A stretch of DNA of 64,000 bases from Actinomadura sp. J1-007 (GTDB lineage: Bacteria; Actinomycetota; Actinomycetes; Streptosporangiales; Streptosporangiaceae): assembly GCF_009793335.1 (NCBI RefSeq), contig NZ_WING01000001.1:1488001-1552000 (forward strand), read 5' to 3'. This document shows, in pieces, positions 46,186 to 55,751 of this stretch. Position 1 is the stretch's first letter; the number at the start of each line of letters is the position of its first letter. A program made the translations under genes and the position numbers. Under the pieces are notes generated by a model. It made no database searches and was not told the DNA's origin. It saw only the letters and a program-made list of their open reading frames with translations.

Positions 46186-47987
46186 TCAGTTGGCGGCGCC
46201 GAGCGTCACCTCGACCGTGGTCTCCTTCCCGGCCCGCACGTAGGTGACCTTGACCTTCTCGCCGGGGGCGCGGCTGCGGATCTGCGCGGACAGGTCGGCG
46301 GGGTCCTCGATCGGCTGGTCGCCCAGCTTGGTGATCACGTCGCCCGCCTTCAGGCCCGCCCGCTCGGCCGGCCCGCCCTTGGCGACCGGCTCGACGCCGC
46401 CGGTGGCCCGCTCGGCGATCTTCACGCCGGGCCCCTGGTACTTCTGGTCCATCCCGATGCCGAGCTGCGCCCGCTTGGCGGTGCCGGTCCGGATGATCTC
46501 CTCGGCGACCCGCTTGCCCTGGTTGATCGGGATCGCGAAGCCGAGGCCGATGTTGCCGCTCTGCTGCTCGCCGCCGAGCGACTGGCCGCCGAGGGTCAGG
46601 ATGGCGGTGTTGATGCCGATCACGCGGCCCTGCGCGTCCACCAGCGGCCCGCCGGAGTTGCCCGGGTTGATCGCCGCGTCGGTCTGGATGGCGTTCAGCA
46701 CGTTGGCGTCGCCGCCGCCCTCGCCCTGCGTCGGTACGGCGCGGTTGAGCGAGCTGACGATGCCGGTCGTCACCGAGCCCTGGAGGCCGAGCGGGGAGCC
46801 GATCGCGATGACCGGGTCGCCGACCGCGAGGGCGTCGGAGTTGCCGACCTGGAGCGCGGGCAGCGAGTGGCCGCCCTCCGGCTTCAGCACCGCGACGTCC
46901 GAGCCCGGGTCGTGGCCCTTGATCGTGGCGGGCAGCGTCTTCTTGTCGTTGAACTGGACCTGGATCTCGCCGCCGCTGCCGGCCGCCTGCACCACGTGGT
47001 TGTTGGTGACGATGTAGCCGCCGTTGACGATGAAGCCCGTCCCGCCGGCGCCCTGCCCGTTCGCGGCCTGCGCCTTGATCGACACGACGCTGGGCAGCAC
47101 CTTCTGCGCCACGCCCGCGACCGAGTCCGGCGGACGGCTCTTGACGGCCGGGCCCGTGCCCGAGTCGCTGCCGCCGAGGTTCACGCCGCCGCCGTCGTCG
47201 TCGCTGCCGGTGGCCATCACCCCGATCCCCGCGCCGACGCCGCCCGCGACCAGCGCGACGATCAGCGCCACCACGGCCAGCACGCCGAGGCTCGGGCCTC
47301 CGCGCGACGCCGACGGCATCGCGGGGACGGGCGCCCAGTTGGGCCCCCCGCCGGGAGGCGGACCGTAGCCGGGGGCGGCCCCATCGGCCGCGCGCCGGGC
47401 GGCGGCGGGCCCATCGGCCCCCCGCCCATCGGCGGCGGTCCCATCGGGCGCGCGCCCGGATGCGGCGGCGGGGGCTGCTGCGACTGGTGCTGCGGCCATC
47501 CGTACTGCTGGGCCCGGGGGTCCTGGTTGTGCGGGGCGAACGCGGGCCTGCCCCGCTCGTCCGGCGCTTCGAGCCCGGCCGGCGGCTGCTGGACCGGCAT
47601 CTCCCGCGCGTACGGCCCGTCCTGCGGCGGGCCCTCGGTGGGCCTGCCGTCCCGCGGCGCGTCCGGCGGCGCGAACCCTCCGGCGACGAGGCGGTCGGGG
47701 CCGTCGTCCTCGCGGACGGACGCCCCGGACCCGGCGGGCGTCTCGGACGCGGCGGACGCCCCGTATCCCGCGGGCGCCTCGTTCCCTGACGGCTCCGCCG
47801 CGGCGGGCGCCTCCGGCCCGGCTGAGCCCTCCGGCTCGGGGATCTCCTGGTCGGCCACCGTCTCCGGCGGCCCGGCCGTCTCCTGGGGACCGGTGGCGTC
47901 CCGCCGCTCAGCCCCGAAACCGGGGACGAGGTCGTCGTCCCCCGGCGACGCCTTGACCGGCCCGCGGTTCTCTTCCGTCATCCCCAT
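46186..47987 (-). CDS. htrA: HtrA/DegP-like membrane-anchored serine protease with PDZ domain (frame break near 47373)
   Basis: About 600 residues. A long disordered cytoplasmic N-terminus (acidic, then Pro/Gly/Met-rich PMGPPPMGGGPMGPPPP) precedes one membrane helix (LGVLAVVALIVALVAGGVGAGI). The trypsin-like triad is His in TNNHVVQA, Asp in GSDVAVLKP and Ser in NPGNSGGPL; a C-terminal PDZ domain follows (GVEPVAKGGPAERAGLKAGDVI, part). The frame breaks near 47373 in a G-run; a sixth base joins the halves as MGPPPGYGPPP. The ATG at 47987 has a GGAGA site. Envelope quality control under SigE is the expected role. Confidence 0.92.
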
Positions 47988-48059
47988 CTCCTACCGAGCA
48001 TGGTTCTCTATTCCGCGCTCATCGTGCCCAGCCGGGCATGTGGCGAGCATAAGACCTCA

Positions 48060-49109
48060 TCAGCCAAAGGGATTAATCCAGGATCCCAGGCGCCGGGCGC
48101 CCCGGCCGACGCGGGTCCAGAACGGCGGCCGGTCGTGCGGCAGGCCCCTCGCCACCGCGTCCGCGGTGCTCTGCGGCGCGTCGGTGAGGACGGTGTAGAC
48201 GTACCCGCCGCCCGCCGAGACGGCCCAGCGCTGGAGGGATTCGCGGCGGAAGACCGTACGGCCGCGTTTGACGGTCTTCTGCCACCCGGTGAAGCGGTCC
48301 TCGTCGAGGGCGCCGCGCTGGACGAAGACGGAGACGGCGGCGAGACCATCGGAGTAGCTGAGGTGGACGACGCCGCCCGGCTCGGGGCGGCGGGCGTCGT
48401 AGAGCGTGAGGCGGCCCGGCAGGTCCTTCGGGACGGGCCAGCCGTCGTGGCGCAGGTCGCTGAGCTCGGCACGGTCCAGCCGGTCGGCCCACAGCGTGGC
48501 CGGGGACGCGGCGGGCCCGGCGGCGCGGACCGAGTACGCGCGGCGGGACAGGTCGACCTCGGTGAAACCGGTCGCGGCGACCTTGTGGCCCATGGCGTCC
48601 AGCAGCTCGCGGTGCAGGATCAGGTTGGTCTCGGAGTCGATCCAGAAGCGGCCCGCCGCGCTGCCGTCGCCGCGGCGCGCCTCGACCACGCGGGTGCGCC
48701 GCCCGCAGACCGCGGAGTCGGCGGACCGCACGATCACGTAGTTGCGGGCCAGCAGGCCGAGGGTCTCGGAGGTGAAGCCGGACGCGCCGCCCCAGAAGGC
48801 GCCGGCGTCCGACCGGTAGGCGCGGCCCTCGTAGTAGGTGCCGTCGCCCGGCGTGTGGGACACCGACACGGTCGTGGTGGACGGCCTGCGCCGGCTCCAG
48901 GTCGTCAGGAACCGCCTGCCCTCGTACGGGACGCGGCCCGCGGCCTCGGCGGCGGCGCGCAGCAGCCGGACGGCCTCGGGGTCGCTGCGGGCGCGCCGGA
49001 CCCCGGCGTCGCCGTTCAGCACGGCCGCGAGCGCGAGCGCCGCGGCGAGCCCGCCGGCCAGCAGACCGCACCAGCGCTGTCTGTCGCGGGCCGGGCTGCT
49101 CCCGCTCAC
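48060..49109 (-). CDS. RseB/MucB-like sigma-E regulatory protein
   Basis: 349 residues. An N-terminal membrane helix (WCGLLAGGLAAALALAAVL) leads to an extracytoplasmic domain with the LolA/RseB-like pattern (PYEGRRFLTTW, VSVSHTPGDGTYYEGR, VVEARRGDGSAAGRFWID, LILHRELLDAMG) and a small C-terminal domain. In the known system RseB senses envelope damage and protects the anti-sigma factor from proteolysis. The GTG at 49109 overlaps the anti-sigma stop (GTGA), so the two are coupled. This gene is absent between rseA and htrA in M. tuberculosis but common in other actinomycetes. Confidence 0.85.
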   Translation of the reverse strand: MSGSSPARDRQRWCGLLAGGLAAALALAAVLNGDAGVRRARSDPEAVRLLRAAAEAAGRVPYEGRRFLTTWSRRRPSTTTVSVSHTPGDGTYYEGRAYRSDAGAFWGGASGFTSETLGLLARNYVIVRSADSAVCGRRTRVVEARRGDGSAAGRFWIDSETNLILHRELLDAMGHKVAATGFTEVDLSRRAYSVRAAGPAASPATLWADRLDRAELSDLRHDGWPVPKDLPGRLTLYDARRPEPGGVVHLSYSDGLAAVSVFVQRGALDEDRFTGWQKTVKRGRTVFRRESLQRWAVSAGGGYVYTVLTDAPQSTADAVARGLPHDRPPFWTRVGRGARRLGSWINPFG

Positions 49110-49690
49110 GGCTCCGGCGGGGCCTGGACGGGGATCTGCTCGGAGGGGTCGGTGAGCGGGTCCGTCAGCGGGACGTCACCGGAGGTGAGGGCGTGCTCGA
49201 CGGCGAACCGGTCGAACGCGGGCGTGACCGTCGCGGGCTCCTGGCCGCCGCCCGCGACGTACGAGGCGGTGCCGAGCCCGATGAACAGGGTGGCGGCGCC
49301 GACCGCGAGGTAGCGGCGGCGGGGACGCCCGCCGGCGGCCGCCGCGGCGCGTCCGGCCGGGCGGTTGTCGCGCGGGCGGGACTGCGGTGCGGGCCTCGCG
49401 GGGCGGCCGCTCGGCCGTACGGGACGGGTCGGCTGGGTGGAGGTGGTCTCCCCCGCGCCCTCGCCGAGCGCGCGCAGGCGGGTCAGGAAGTCCCCGCTCG
49501 GGATCTCGTCGGCGTCCGCCGCCCCCGGGGGCTGGGCGAGCTCGCGCAGCCGGCCCTTGAGCCGCCGCAGCGCGTCCGCCTCCCCCCGGCACCGCGCACA
49601 GCCCGCGAGATGGGCGAGCACGCGATCGCGCTCCTCGTGCCCCAGCTCACCGTCGACCAGAGCGGTCAGACGCTCCCCCAGACAACTCAC
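49106..49690 (-). CDS. rseA: Zinc-binding anti-sigma factor (RseA type)
   Basis: A 194-residue one-pass membrane anti-sigma factor. The zinc-associated motif is H-x3-C-x2-C in HLAGCARC near residue 27. A Pro/Arg-rich linker, one helix (YLAVGAATLFIGLGTASYVAGG) and a short external tail follow. It should bind and hold the adjacent SigE at the membrane until proteolysis or redox change frees it. The GTG at 49690 begins MSCLGERLTALVDGEL. It lies 57 bases after sigE and overlaps the RseB-like gene. Confidence 0.93.
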   Translation of the reverse strand: MSCLGERLTALVDGELGHEERDRVLAHLAGCARCRGEADALRRLKGRLRELAQPPGAADADEIPSGDFLTRLRALGEGAGETTSTQPTRPVRPSGRPARPAPQSRPRDNRPAGRAAAAAGGRPRRRYLAVGAATLFIGLGTASYVAGGGQEPATVTPAFDRFAVEHALTSGDVPLTDPLTDPSEQIPVQAPPEP

Positions 49691-49747
49691 GCGGCTCCCT
49701 CGTCGGTCCGTTCTTCTCTCGCGCGGGCGCGGCCGCGCCCGGGGTCC

Positions 49748-50461
49748 CTACACGGCCTCCGTCGGCGCGGCGGCGAACCCGGGCCCGCTCTCCGCGGCCC
49801 GCGCGGCGGCGTGCTGGAACTCGTTGCGCGTGCCGGGCCGCCTGCGGCGCGGTGCCCGGTGCTCCAGCGCTGCGCGCAGCTGCGCCCTCCCCCGGTGGAT
49901 GCGGCTGCGCACGGTTCCAAGTTTGACACCCAACGTCGCCGAGATCTCCTCGTACGACAGACCCTCGATGTCGCACAGCACCACGGCCGCCCGGTACTCG
50001 GGGGCCAGGGCGTCGAGCGCGGCCTGGACGTCGGCGTCGAAATTGGCGTCGTCGAACGCCTGGGCCGGGGTCGGCTCGCGACCCTGGAGGCGCTCGGCGG
50101 CGTCGTCGGCGAGTCCCTCGAAGCGGATGCGCTGGCGGCGCCGCGCCATGTCGAGGAACAGGTTCGTGGTGATCCGGTGCAGCCATCCTTCGAAGGTGCC
50201 CGGGGTGTAGTTGGACAGTGAACGGAACACGCGGACGAAGACCTCCTGGGTGAGGTCCTCGGCGTCGTGCTGGTTGCCGGTCAGGCGGTAGGCCAGCCGG
50301 TACACGCGGGCCGAGTGCTCGCGCACCACCTCGTCCCAGGACGGAGGCGCCCAATCGGCCTCCGGGACGTTCTCGCGGGTGCGCGCGGCTGCTGCGTTAC
50401 CGAACCCCTGCCTGGGGCCGACCCCCACAGCGCCCTTAAAACCAAGTGCTGCGACTCCCAT
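49748..50461 (-). CDS. sigE: SigE-type ECF sigma factor for envelope stress
   Basis: 237 residues. Region 2 is [21 protein letters not shown] (part) with [15 protein letters not shown]; region 4 is [21 protein letters not shown], in part, followed by [16 protein letters not shown]. The Ala/Arg-rich C-terminal tail is short. The ATG at 50461 has an AGGA-containing site; upstream in-frame codons reach 50608 but read as leader DNA. A promoter of the SigE type lies about 145 bases upstream on the same strand, so it probably drives its own expression. The cluster sigE, rseA, rseB-like, htrA, tatB is on one strand. Confidence 0.95.
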   Translation of the reverse strand: MGVAALGFKGAVGVGPRQGFGNAAAARTRENVPEADWAPPSWDEVVREHSARVYRLAYRLTGNQHDAEDLTQEVFVRVFRSLSNYTPGTFEGWLHRITTNLFLDMARRRQRIRFEGLADDAAERLQGREPTPAQAFDDANFDADVQAALDALAPEYRAAVVLCDIEGLSYEEISATLGVKLGTVRSRIHRGRAQLRAALEHRAPRRRRPGTRNEFQHAAARAAESGPGFAAAPTEAV

Positions 50462-50605
50462 GGTGCCGGGCTGTTCCTCTCTGCTGGCCAATGCTGTCGC
50501 TTGGGAACGACACGGTCGCGCCTGGGCTGGGGCGGTTGTGGACCGACGTCCATTACTTCTTCCTGCGACGGCCACCGCCGGTAGGGCGGGTGCCATCGCT
50601 CTTTG

Positions 50606-50632
50606 CAACGCGCTGAAACGCCGGTTGGTTCC
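50606..50632 (-). promoter_or_regulatory. SigE-type autoregulatory promoter
   Basis: On the minus strand: GGAAC (50632-50628), an 18-base spacer, GTTG (50609-50606). This matches the mycobacterial SigE/ECF pattern GGRMC-N18-19-GTTG exactly and reads toward sigE. Confidence 0.7.
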
Positions 50633-50657
50633 CGGTCAGCGATATGGTCTTTCCAGC

Positions 50658-51324
50658 ATGAGCCAGGCGGGGGTCCCGCGAGGAGGCAGCCATCGACGCC
50701 ATTCAGGCCACCCTGGCCTACGTGGAGGAATTCCTCCCCGAAGACGAGCCACTACTGAACGCGCGCCGGCGCGGCGAAGAGGTCGGCGCCACGCCGATCG
50801 GCCCGGCGGGCGGCGCGGCGCTGCGCTTCCTGGCGACCCTGATCGGGGCCCGGACGGTCGTGGAGGTCGGGTCGGGCTGCGGCGTGTCCGGCATCTGGCT
50901 GCTGCGCGGCATGGCCAAGGACGCGGTGCTGACGAGCGTCGACGTGGAGCCCGAGTACCAGCGGCTGGCCAAGCACGCCTACGCCGAGGCCGGGCTCGGC
51001 GCGTCCCGCACCCGGATGATCATCGGCCGGGCGCTGGAGGTGCTGCCGCGGCTCACCGACGGCGCGTACGACATGGTCTTCTGCGACGCGGTCAAGCAGG
51101 AGTACCCCGACTACCTGACGGCCGCGCTGCGGCTGCTGCGGCCGGGCGGCGTCGTGGCGTTCGACAACGCCCTCGGCGGCCACCGCGTCGCCGACCCCGA
51201 GCGGCGCGACCCGGAGACGGCCGCGATCCGCGAGGTGGGCCGCATGGTCCGCGAGGACGAACGGCTCGTCTCGCTCCTGCTCCCCGTCGGCGACGGCCTG
51301 CTGTGCGCCGTCAAGCGCGACTGA
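50658..51324 (+). CDS. O-methyltransferase (Rv1220c-like; frame break near 50670)
   Basis: A class I SAM-dependent O-methyltransferase of about 221 residues. The SAM loop is VVEVGSGCGVSGIWLL, motif II VDVEPEYQRLAK, the acid loop DMVFCDAVKQEYPDYL, and a C-terminal LLRPGGVVAFDNAL. The core frame starts at a GTG (50722); the ATG at 50658 is in another frame. Removing one G from a five-G run near 50670 joins them as MSQAGSREEAAIDAIQ, a sensible N-terminus. Unlike other breaks here, this is an extra base. It faces away from sigE, as in M. tuberculosis. The substrate is unknown. Confidence 0.88.
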
Positions 51325-51332
51325 GGCTCCGC

Positions 51333-52147
51333 ATGGACGACGCCGACCCCCGGACGGACCCGCCAGCGCCCCCCGCCCCGAGGACGACACCGCCCCCGAA
51401 CGCCCCGCGAAGCCCGCCCCGGCGAAGCGGTCCGCGTCGGCCGAAGGCGCCTCTTCGGACCGGGAAGGCGACACCGCCGAGGACGGCGAAGAGGCCGAGG
51501 ACGGTGAGCCGGTCGAGGACATCACGGCCGAGGGCGACGGGGACGGCGCGGCGGGGACGCAGGCGGCGTTCGCGGTGCGGACGCGGGTGACGTGGCGCGG
51601 GATGTGGCAGCTCGTCGCGTTCGTGATCCTGTTCCTGGCGGCCGGGGTGTTCATCGCGGGCGGCGTGATGCGCGGGAAGGGCGCGGGGAGCCTGGTGTTC
51701 GTCGTGCTCGGCGGGTCGGGCGTCCTGCTGTTCGGCGCCGGGATGCTGATGTCGGCGGGGGCGATGCTGGCGCGCCGTCCCGTTCTGGAGATCGACTCCG
51801 AGGGCGTGCGGCGTCCGGCCCGGTGGCCGATGCCGCGCCGCGCCGACCGCGGGCTGCCCTGGTCGCGGACGGCGGCGCTGACGGCCGTGCGCCGCGGCGT
51901 CGCGGGGACCCGCGGGGGCGTGCAGGACTACCTGGTGTTCCTGCCGACGCCCGAGCTCGCCGAGCTGGCCCGTACGGCCGAGCGGCCCCACCTGGTGGCG
52001 CTGACGCTCCAGGACGTTCCGGCGACGCGCGAGGCCGTGCCGTGGTGCTTCCCGGTCGAGCCCGGCTGGGACGCCACCCTCCCGGAGATCGTCCGGCAGG
52101 CGCGGCGCCGGCACCGCGTCACGGTGATCGACCGCCGGACGAAGTGA
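51333..52147 (+). CDS. Hypothetical membrane protein with acidic N-terminus (frame break near 51350)
   Basis: About 271 residues, family not recognised. An acidic, Pro/Ala-rich region (DREGDTAEDGEEAEDGEP) precedes two helices: MWQLVAFVILFLAAGVFIAGGV and SLVFVVLGGSGVLLFGAGMLM. A soluble C-terminal domain of about 120 residues follows (EIDSEGVRRPARWPMPRRAD, DYLVFLPTPELAEL, PWCFPVEPGWD), like PH-domain-type membrane proteins. The ATG at 51333 and the body are in different frames; a sixth C at about 51350 joins them. Without it, translation would begin at a GTG at 51575. It lies eight bases after the methyltransferase stop. Confidence 0.75.
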
Positions 52148-52195
52148 CCCGCGCCGAGGCCGGCCGCCCGGGGCGGCCGCCTCGGCGGCGCGCGG

Positions 52196-53665
52196 TCAGG
52201 CGGCGAGCCAGCGCAGCAGGAGCCGGGCGCCGAAGCCGGTGGCGCCGCGGGTGAGCTCGCCGTCGTCGGACGTGGCGCGGCCCGGTCCGGCGATGTCGAG
52301 GTGGGCCCAGGAGCGTCCGCCGGTGAACTCGCGCAGGAACAGCGCGGCGGTGATGGACCCGCCGCCGTAGCCGCCGCGGCCGATGTTGTTGATGTCGGCG
52401 ACGTCGGAGTCGATCGCGGGACGGTAGTCGTCGACCAGCGGGAGGCGCCACAGCGGCTCGCCCGCGGCCTCCCCGGCGGCGGACAGGGCCGCGGCGAGGT
52501 CGTCGTCGGTGGCGAACAGCGCGCCGGTGCGCAGCCCGAGCGCGACCTTGGCGGCGCCGGTGAGCGTGGCGACGTCGACGACGACGTCGGGGTCGAGCTC
52601 GGCGTCGGCGTACGCGAGGGCGTCGGCGAGCACGAGGCGGCCCTCGGCGTCGGTGTTGAGCACCTCGGAGGTCGTCCCGCCGAAGTGGGTGATCACGTCG
52701 CCGGGCCGCATGGACGAGCCGGACGGCATGTTCTCGGCGGCGGCGACGAGGCCGGTGACGCGGGCGCGCACGCCGAGGTCGCGCAACGCGCTCATGACCG
52801 CGATGACGGCGCCGCCGCCCGCCATGTCGGTCTTCATGGTCTTCATGCCCTCGTTGGGCTTGAGGGACAGCCCGCCGCTGTCGAACGTGATGCCCTTGCC
52901 GACGAGCACGACGTGCCGCGCGGCCGGCTCGGACGGCGTGCCCGGGTCGTAGGCCAGCTCGATCAGGCGGGGCGGGCGGGCCGAGCCGGCGCCGACGGCG
53001 AGCAGCCCGCCGAAGCCGCCCTCGGCCAGCTCCTTCTCGCCCCGGACGCGGACGGTGAGGCCGGCGTCGGTGGCGACCTGGGCGGCGCGCTCGGCGAGCC
53101 AGGAGGGGCCCTTCTCGCCGGACGGGGTGTTGGCCAGGTCGCGGGCGAGGGCCGCCGCGCGGGCGCGCGCGGCGCCGAGCGCCACCGCGGGCCCGGCCGC
53201 CTCGGGCCCGGCCTCGGTCAGCACCGTCAGGACGCCGAGGGCGGGCTTGGCGGGCGCGGCCCCGATCCGGAACTCGTACGAGGCGAGCAGCGCGCCCTCG
53301 GCGAACGCCGCGAGGTCGCCGTCGGGGACGCCCGCGACGAGCGCGTCGCGGCCCTTCCCGCGCCGGGCCAGCGCGGCCCCGGCCCTGCGCAGGTCGGCCG
53401 GGGTCGCCTCGCCCACGCCGTAGAGCAGCAGCTCCCGCACCGTGCCGTCGATCCGGACCTGGGTGGCGACGATCTCGCCGGGCTCGCCCTTGGCCCGGTG
53501 CAGCGCCAGCAGTTCGTCCAGGGTGAACGGCAGGCCCTGGGCGACCTCGGCCGCGGGCGCGATCGGGCCCTGCCGGACGGGCACCGCCACCAGCTCGGCC
53601 CCGAGCTCGGCGGCCGCGCTGGACACGGTTCCGCCGGCGGGCACGACCCGGGTGTCGATGGGCAT
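52196..53665 (-). CDS. pepA: Leucyl aminopeptidase (M17 family)
   Basis: A cytosolic, hexameric, two-metal aminopeptidase of 489 residues that trims N-terminal residues from peptides. The signature NTDAEGRLVL is exact; the metal and catalytic residues lie in VGKGITFDSGG and KTDMAGGGAV, and SGSSMRPGDVI and DVATLTGAAKVALG are typical. The N-terminal domain is shorter and more variable. The ATG at 53665 is used. No operon partner: DUF3117 upstream is separated by 139 bases. It may also act in peptide turnover or DNA-linked roles known for PepA, but nothing here shows that. Confidence 0.95.
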   Translation of the reverse strand: MPIDTRVVPAGGTVSSAAAELGAELVAVPVRQGPIAPAAEVAQGLPFTLDELLALHRAKGEPGEIVATQVRIDGTVRELLLYGVGEATPADLRRAGAALARRGKGRDALVAGVPDGDLAAFAEGALLASYEFRIGAAPAKPALGVLTVLTEAGPEAAGPAVALGAARARAAALARDLANTPSGEKGPSWLAERAAQVATDAGLTVRVRGEKELAEGGFGGLLAVGAGSARPPRLIELAYDPGTPSEPAARHVVLVGKGITFDSGGLSLKPNEGMKTMKTDMAGGGAVIAVMSALRDLGVRARVTGLVAAAENMPSGSSMRPGDVITHFGGTTSEVLNTDAEGRLVLADALAYADAELDPDVVVDVATLTGAAKVALGLRTGALFATDDDLAAALSAAGEAAGEPLWRLPLVDDYRPAIDSDVADINNIGRGGYGGGSITAALFLREFTGGRSWAHLDIAGPGRATSDDGELTRGATGFGARLLLRWLAA

Positions 53666-53804
53666 GGTGGTGGTTCCCCTTCTCAGATCTTCGCTGCGCG
53701 GGCGCCGGGTCCGGCGCCGCTCCTGCCGGGCGGGGGCGCGGGTGCGGCGAGGGCCCCGGCGGGCACGCCGGGACCGTCACCGCGTCTCGGGGCGTGCGTG
53801 ACCG

Positions 53805-53972
53805 TCAGCCCACGACCTGCTTGAGGGCCTCGCCGAGCTCCTTGGCCTCGTCGGCGGAGAGCTCGACCACGAGGCGTCCGCCGCCTTCAAGCGGGACCCG
53901 CATGACGATGCCGCGCCCCTCCTTGGTCACTTCGAGCGGACCGTCTCCCGTCCGCGGCTTCATCGCCGCCAT
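53805..53972 (-). CDS. DUF3117 small conserved protein
   Basis: A 55-residue actinobacterial protein: MAAMKPRTGDGPLEVTKEGR, then IVMRVPLEGGGRLVVELS and ADEAKELGEALKQVVG. The whole length matches DUF3117. The ATG at 53972 has an AGGAAGGGG site; a second Met lies three codons in. It is a compact, soluble beta-rich protein of unknown function found as a single copy in most actinomycetes. It is easily missed because of its size. Confidence 0.92.
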   Translation of the reverse strand: MAAMKPRTGDGPLEVTKEGRGIVMRVPLEGGGRLVVELSADEAKELGEALKQVVG

Positions 53973-54128
53973 GCGTGCATCCCCTTCCTGCCTAGGGCCG
54001 CGTGGGGCCTCCGGGCACCGTTGGCCGCGTGGCCGCCTGTCGCATCCGCGTCATCAGTAGTGGTCCATTATCTCGTCTTCCGGGCGCGAAGTGGTAACGA
54101 TCAGCCTCCAGATCGAGAGACTGCGGGC

Positions 54129-54967
54129 ATGAACGCACGTTCGGCGCTGTTCGATCTGTACGGCGACCACCTCAGGGAGCGCGGCGGAAGGGCCCCGGTC
54201 GCGGCCCTGGTCCGGCTGCTGGCCGCGCTCGGCGTGGCGGCGCCCGCCGTCCGCACCGCGGTCTCGCGGATGGTGCGGCAGGGCTGGCTGGAGCCCGTTC
54301 CGACGCCGCTCGGGCCCGGTTACGCGCTCACGCCGCCCGCCGTCCGGAGGCTGGACGAGGCGGCGCACCGCATCTACCGCGACCTCGAACCCTGGGACGG
54401 GCTGTGGCACGTCCTGGTGGTCGAGCGGGTGCGGGACCGGGCCCGCCGGGAACGGCTCGGGGCCGGGCTGACGTACCTCGGCTACGCGCGGCTGGACGAG
54501 ACGACCTGGATCGGGCCGAGGGCGTCGAGCGAGCTGGACGCGCTGCTGTCGGCGGAGTCCGTCCGGGCCGAGCGGTTCCGCTCGGCGTACGAGGGCGACG
54601 CGCGCGGCCTCGTGGCGCGGGCCTGGGACCTGGACGGCCTCGGCCGCTCGTACGAGCGGTGGCTCGCCGACGCCCGCCCGCTGCTGGCCTCCGCCGGGGA
54701 GGCGGGGCCGGACCCGGACGAGCGGGCGTTCGCGGTGCGGAGCAGACTGGTGCACGAGTGGCGCAAGTTCCTGTTCAGCGACCCGGGCTGCCCGCCGACC
54801 TGCTGCCGGACGGGTGGCCGGGGACGCGGGCCGCGCGGCTGTTCGACGCGGAGGCGGCGCGGCTCTTGCCCGCGGCGTCCCGGTTCGTCGAAGGTTGCCT
54901 CGGAGGCTCCCGAGCGGAAGGCGAGGACCAAGGTGTCGGAGATGCCGAAGACGTCGGAGACCGTTGA
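54129..54967 (+). CDS. paaX: PaaX-family transcriptional repressor (frame break near 54787)
   Basis: About 279 residues. The N-terminal winged helix is SALFDLYGDHLRERGG with VAALVRLLAALGVAAPAVRT, in part, then VSRMVRQGWLEP. The PaaX central and C-terminal parts follow (LEPWDGLWHVLVVE, LGYARLDETTWIGPR, EWRKFLFSDPG). After DPG the frame breaks; one extra C gives GLPADLLPDGWPGTRAARLF, the typical PaaX ending, with a stop at 54967. Left unrepaired, the frame runs into the next gene and falsely fuses the two. It represses phenylacetyl-CoA catabolism in known systems; the paaG-like gene overlaps its end. Confidence 0.88.
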
Positions 54968-55751
54968 GGCCGAGACGGTGCTGTACGACGTCACGGAGGG
55001 CGTGGCGACGATCACACTCAACCGCCCCCAGGGGATGAACGCGCTGACGGCCGGGATGAAGGCGGCTCTGCGCGAGACGGTCGAGCGGGCGGCGGCGGAC
55101 GGCGAGGCGCGGGCGGTGGTCCTCACGGGCGCGGGCCGGGCGTTCTGCGCGGGCCAGGACCTGCGCGAGCACGCCGACAACCTCGCCGCGGGCAAGGGCC
55201 TCGACGGCACCGTCCGGGAGCACTACAACCCGATCGTGCTGGCGCTCGCGGGCATGGCCAAGCCCGTGGTGGCGGCGGTCAACGGCGTCGCGGCCGGGGC
55301 GGGGGCGTCCCTGGCGTACGCGTGCGACCTGGTCGTGGCGTCGGAGAAGGCGTCGTTCGCCACGGCGTTCACCAGGATCGGCCTCGCGCCCGACAGCGGG
55401 ATGTCGTGGACGCTGCAACGCCTCGTCGGCCGGGCGAAGGCCGCCGAGCTGCTGCTGCTCGCCGAACCCGTGAAGGCGCCCGAGGCCCTCGCCCTCGGCC
55501 TCGTCAGCCGCGTCGTGCCGGCCGACGAGCTGGCTCCGGCCTCGGTCGAGCTGGCCCGCCGCCTCGCCGCGGGCCCGACCGTCGCGTACGGCGCGGTCAA
55601 GGCCGCCCTCGACCACGCGGCCACGCACGACCTGGCGTCCTCCCTGGAGCGCGAGGCCGAACTCCAGGACCTCTGCGAGAAAACCGCCGACCACCACAAC
55701 GCGACGGAGGCGTTCCTCAACAAGGAGCAGCCGACCTTCCAAGGCCGCTGA
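54933..55751 (+). CDS. paaG: Enoyl-CoA hydratase/isomerase family protein, PaaG-like
   Basis: A 272-residue crotonase-fold enzyme. The oxyanion hole segments are GRAFCAGQDLRE and NGVAAGAGASLAYACDL; the catalytic Asp lies in GLAPDSGMSW. An Asp there, with no Glu of the hydratase type, and the GQDL pattern fit 2-(1,2-epoxy-1,2-dihydrophenyl)acetyl-CoA isomerase. The GTG at 54933 has a GAGG site seven bases upstream; the ATG at 54942 is an alternative. It overlaps the paaX end by about 35 bases. The other paa genes (paaABCDE, paaK) are not in the window, so the pathway role is inferred. Confidence 0.85.
   Translation: MSEMPKTSETVEAETVLYDVTEGVATITLNRPQGMNALTAGMKAALRETVERAAADGEARAVVLTGAGRAFCAGQDLREHADNLAAGKGLDGTVREHYNPIVLALAGMAKPVVAAVNGVAAGAGASLAYACDLVVASEKASFATAFTRIGLAPDSGMSWTLQRLVGRAKAAELLLLAEPVKAPEALALGLVSRVVPADELAPASVELARRLAAGPTVAYGAVKAALDHAATHDLASSLEREAELQDLCEKTADHHNATEAFLNKEQPTFQGR

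Noticed and set aside
54021..55751. A single 576-codon frame that would be a PaaX-enoyl-CoA hydratase fusion.
   Set aside because: The middle (after DPG) is non-homologous Arg/Cys-rich sequence; the other frame gives the true PaaX ending and the hydratase has its own ribosome site. One missing base creates the false fusion.
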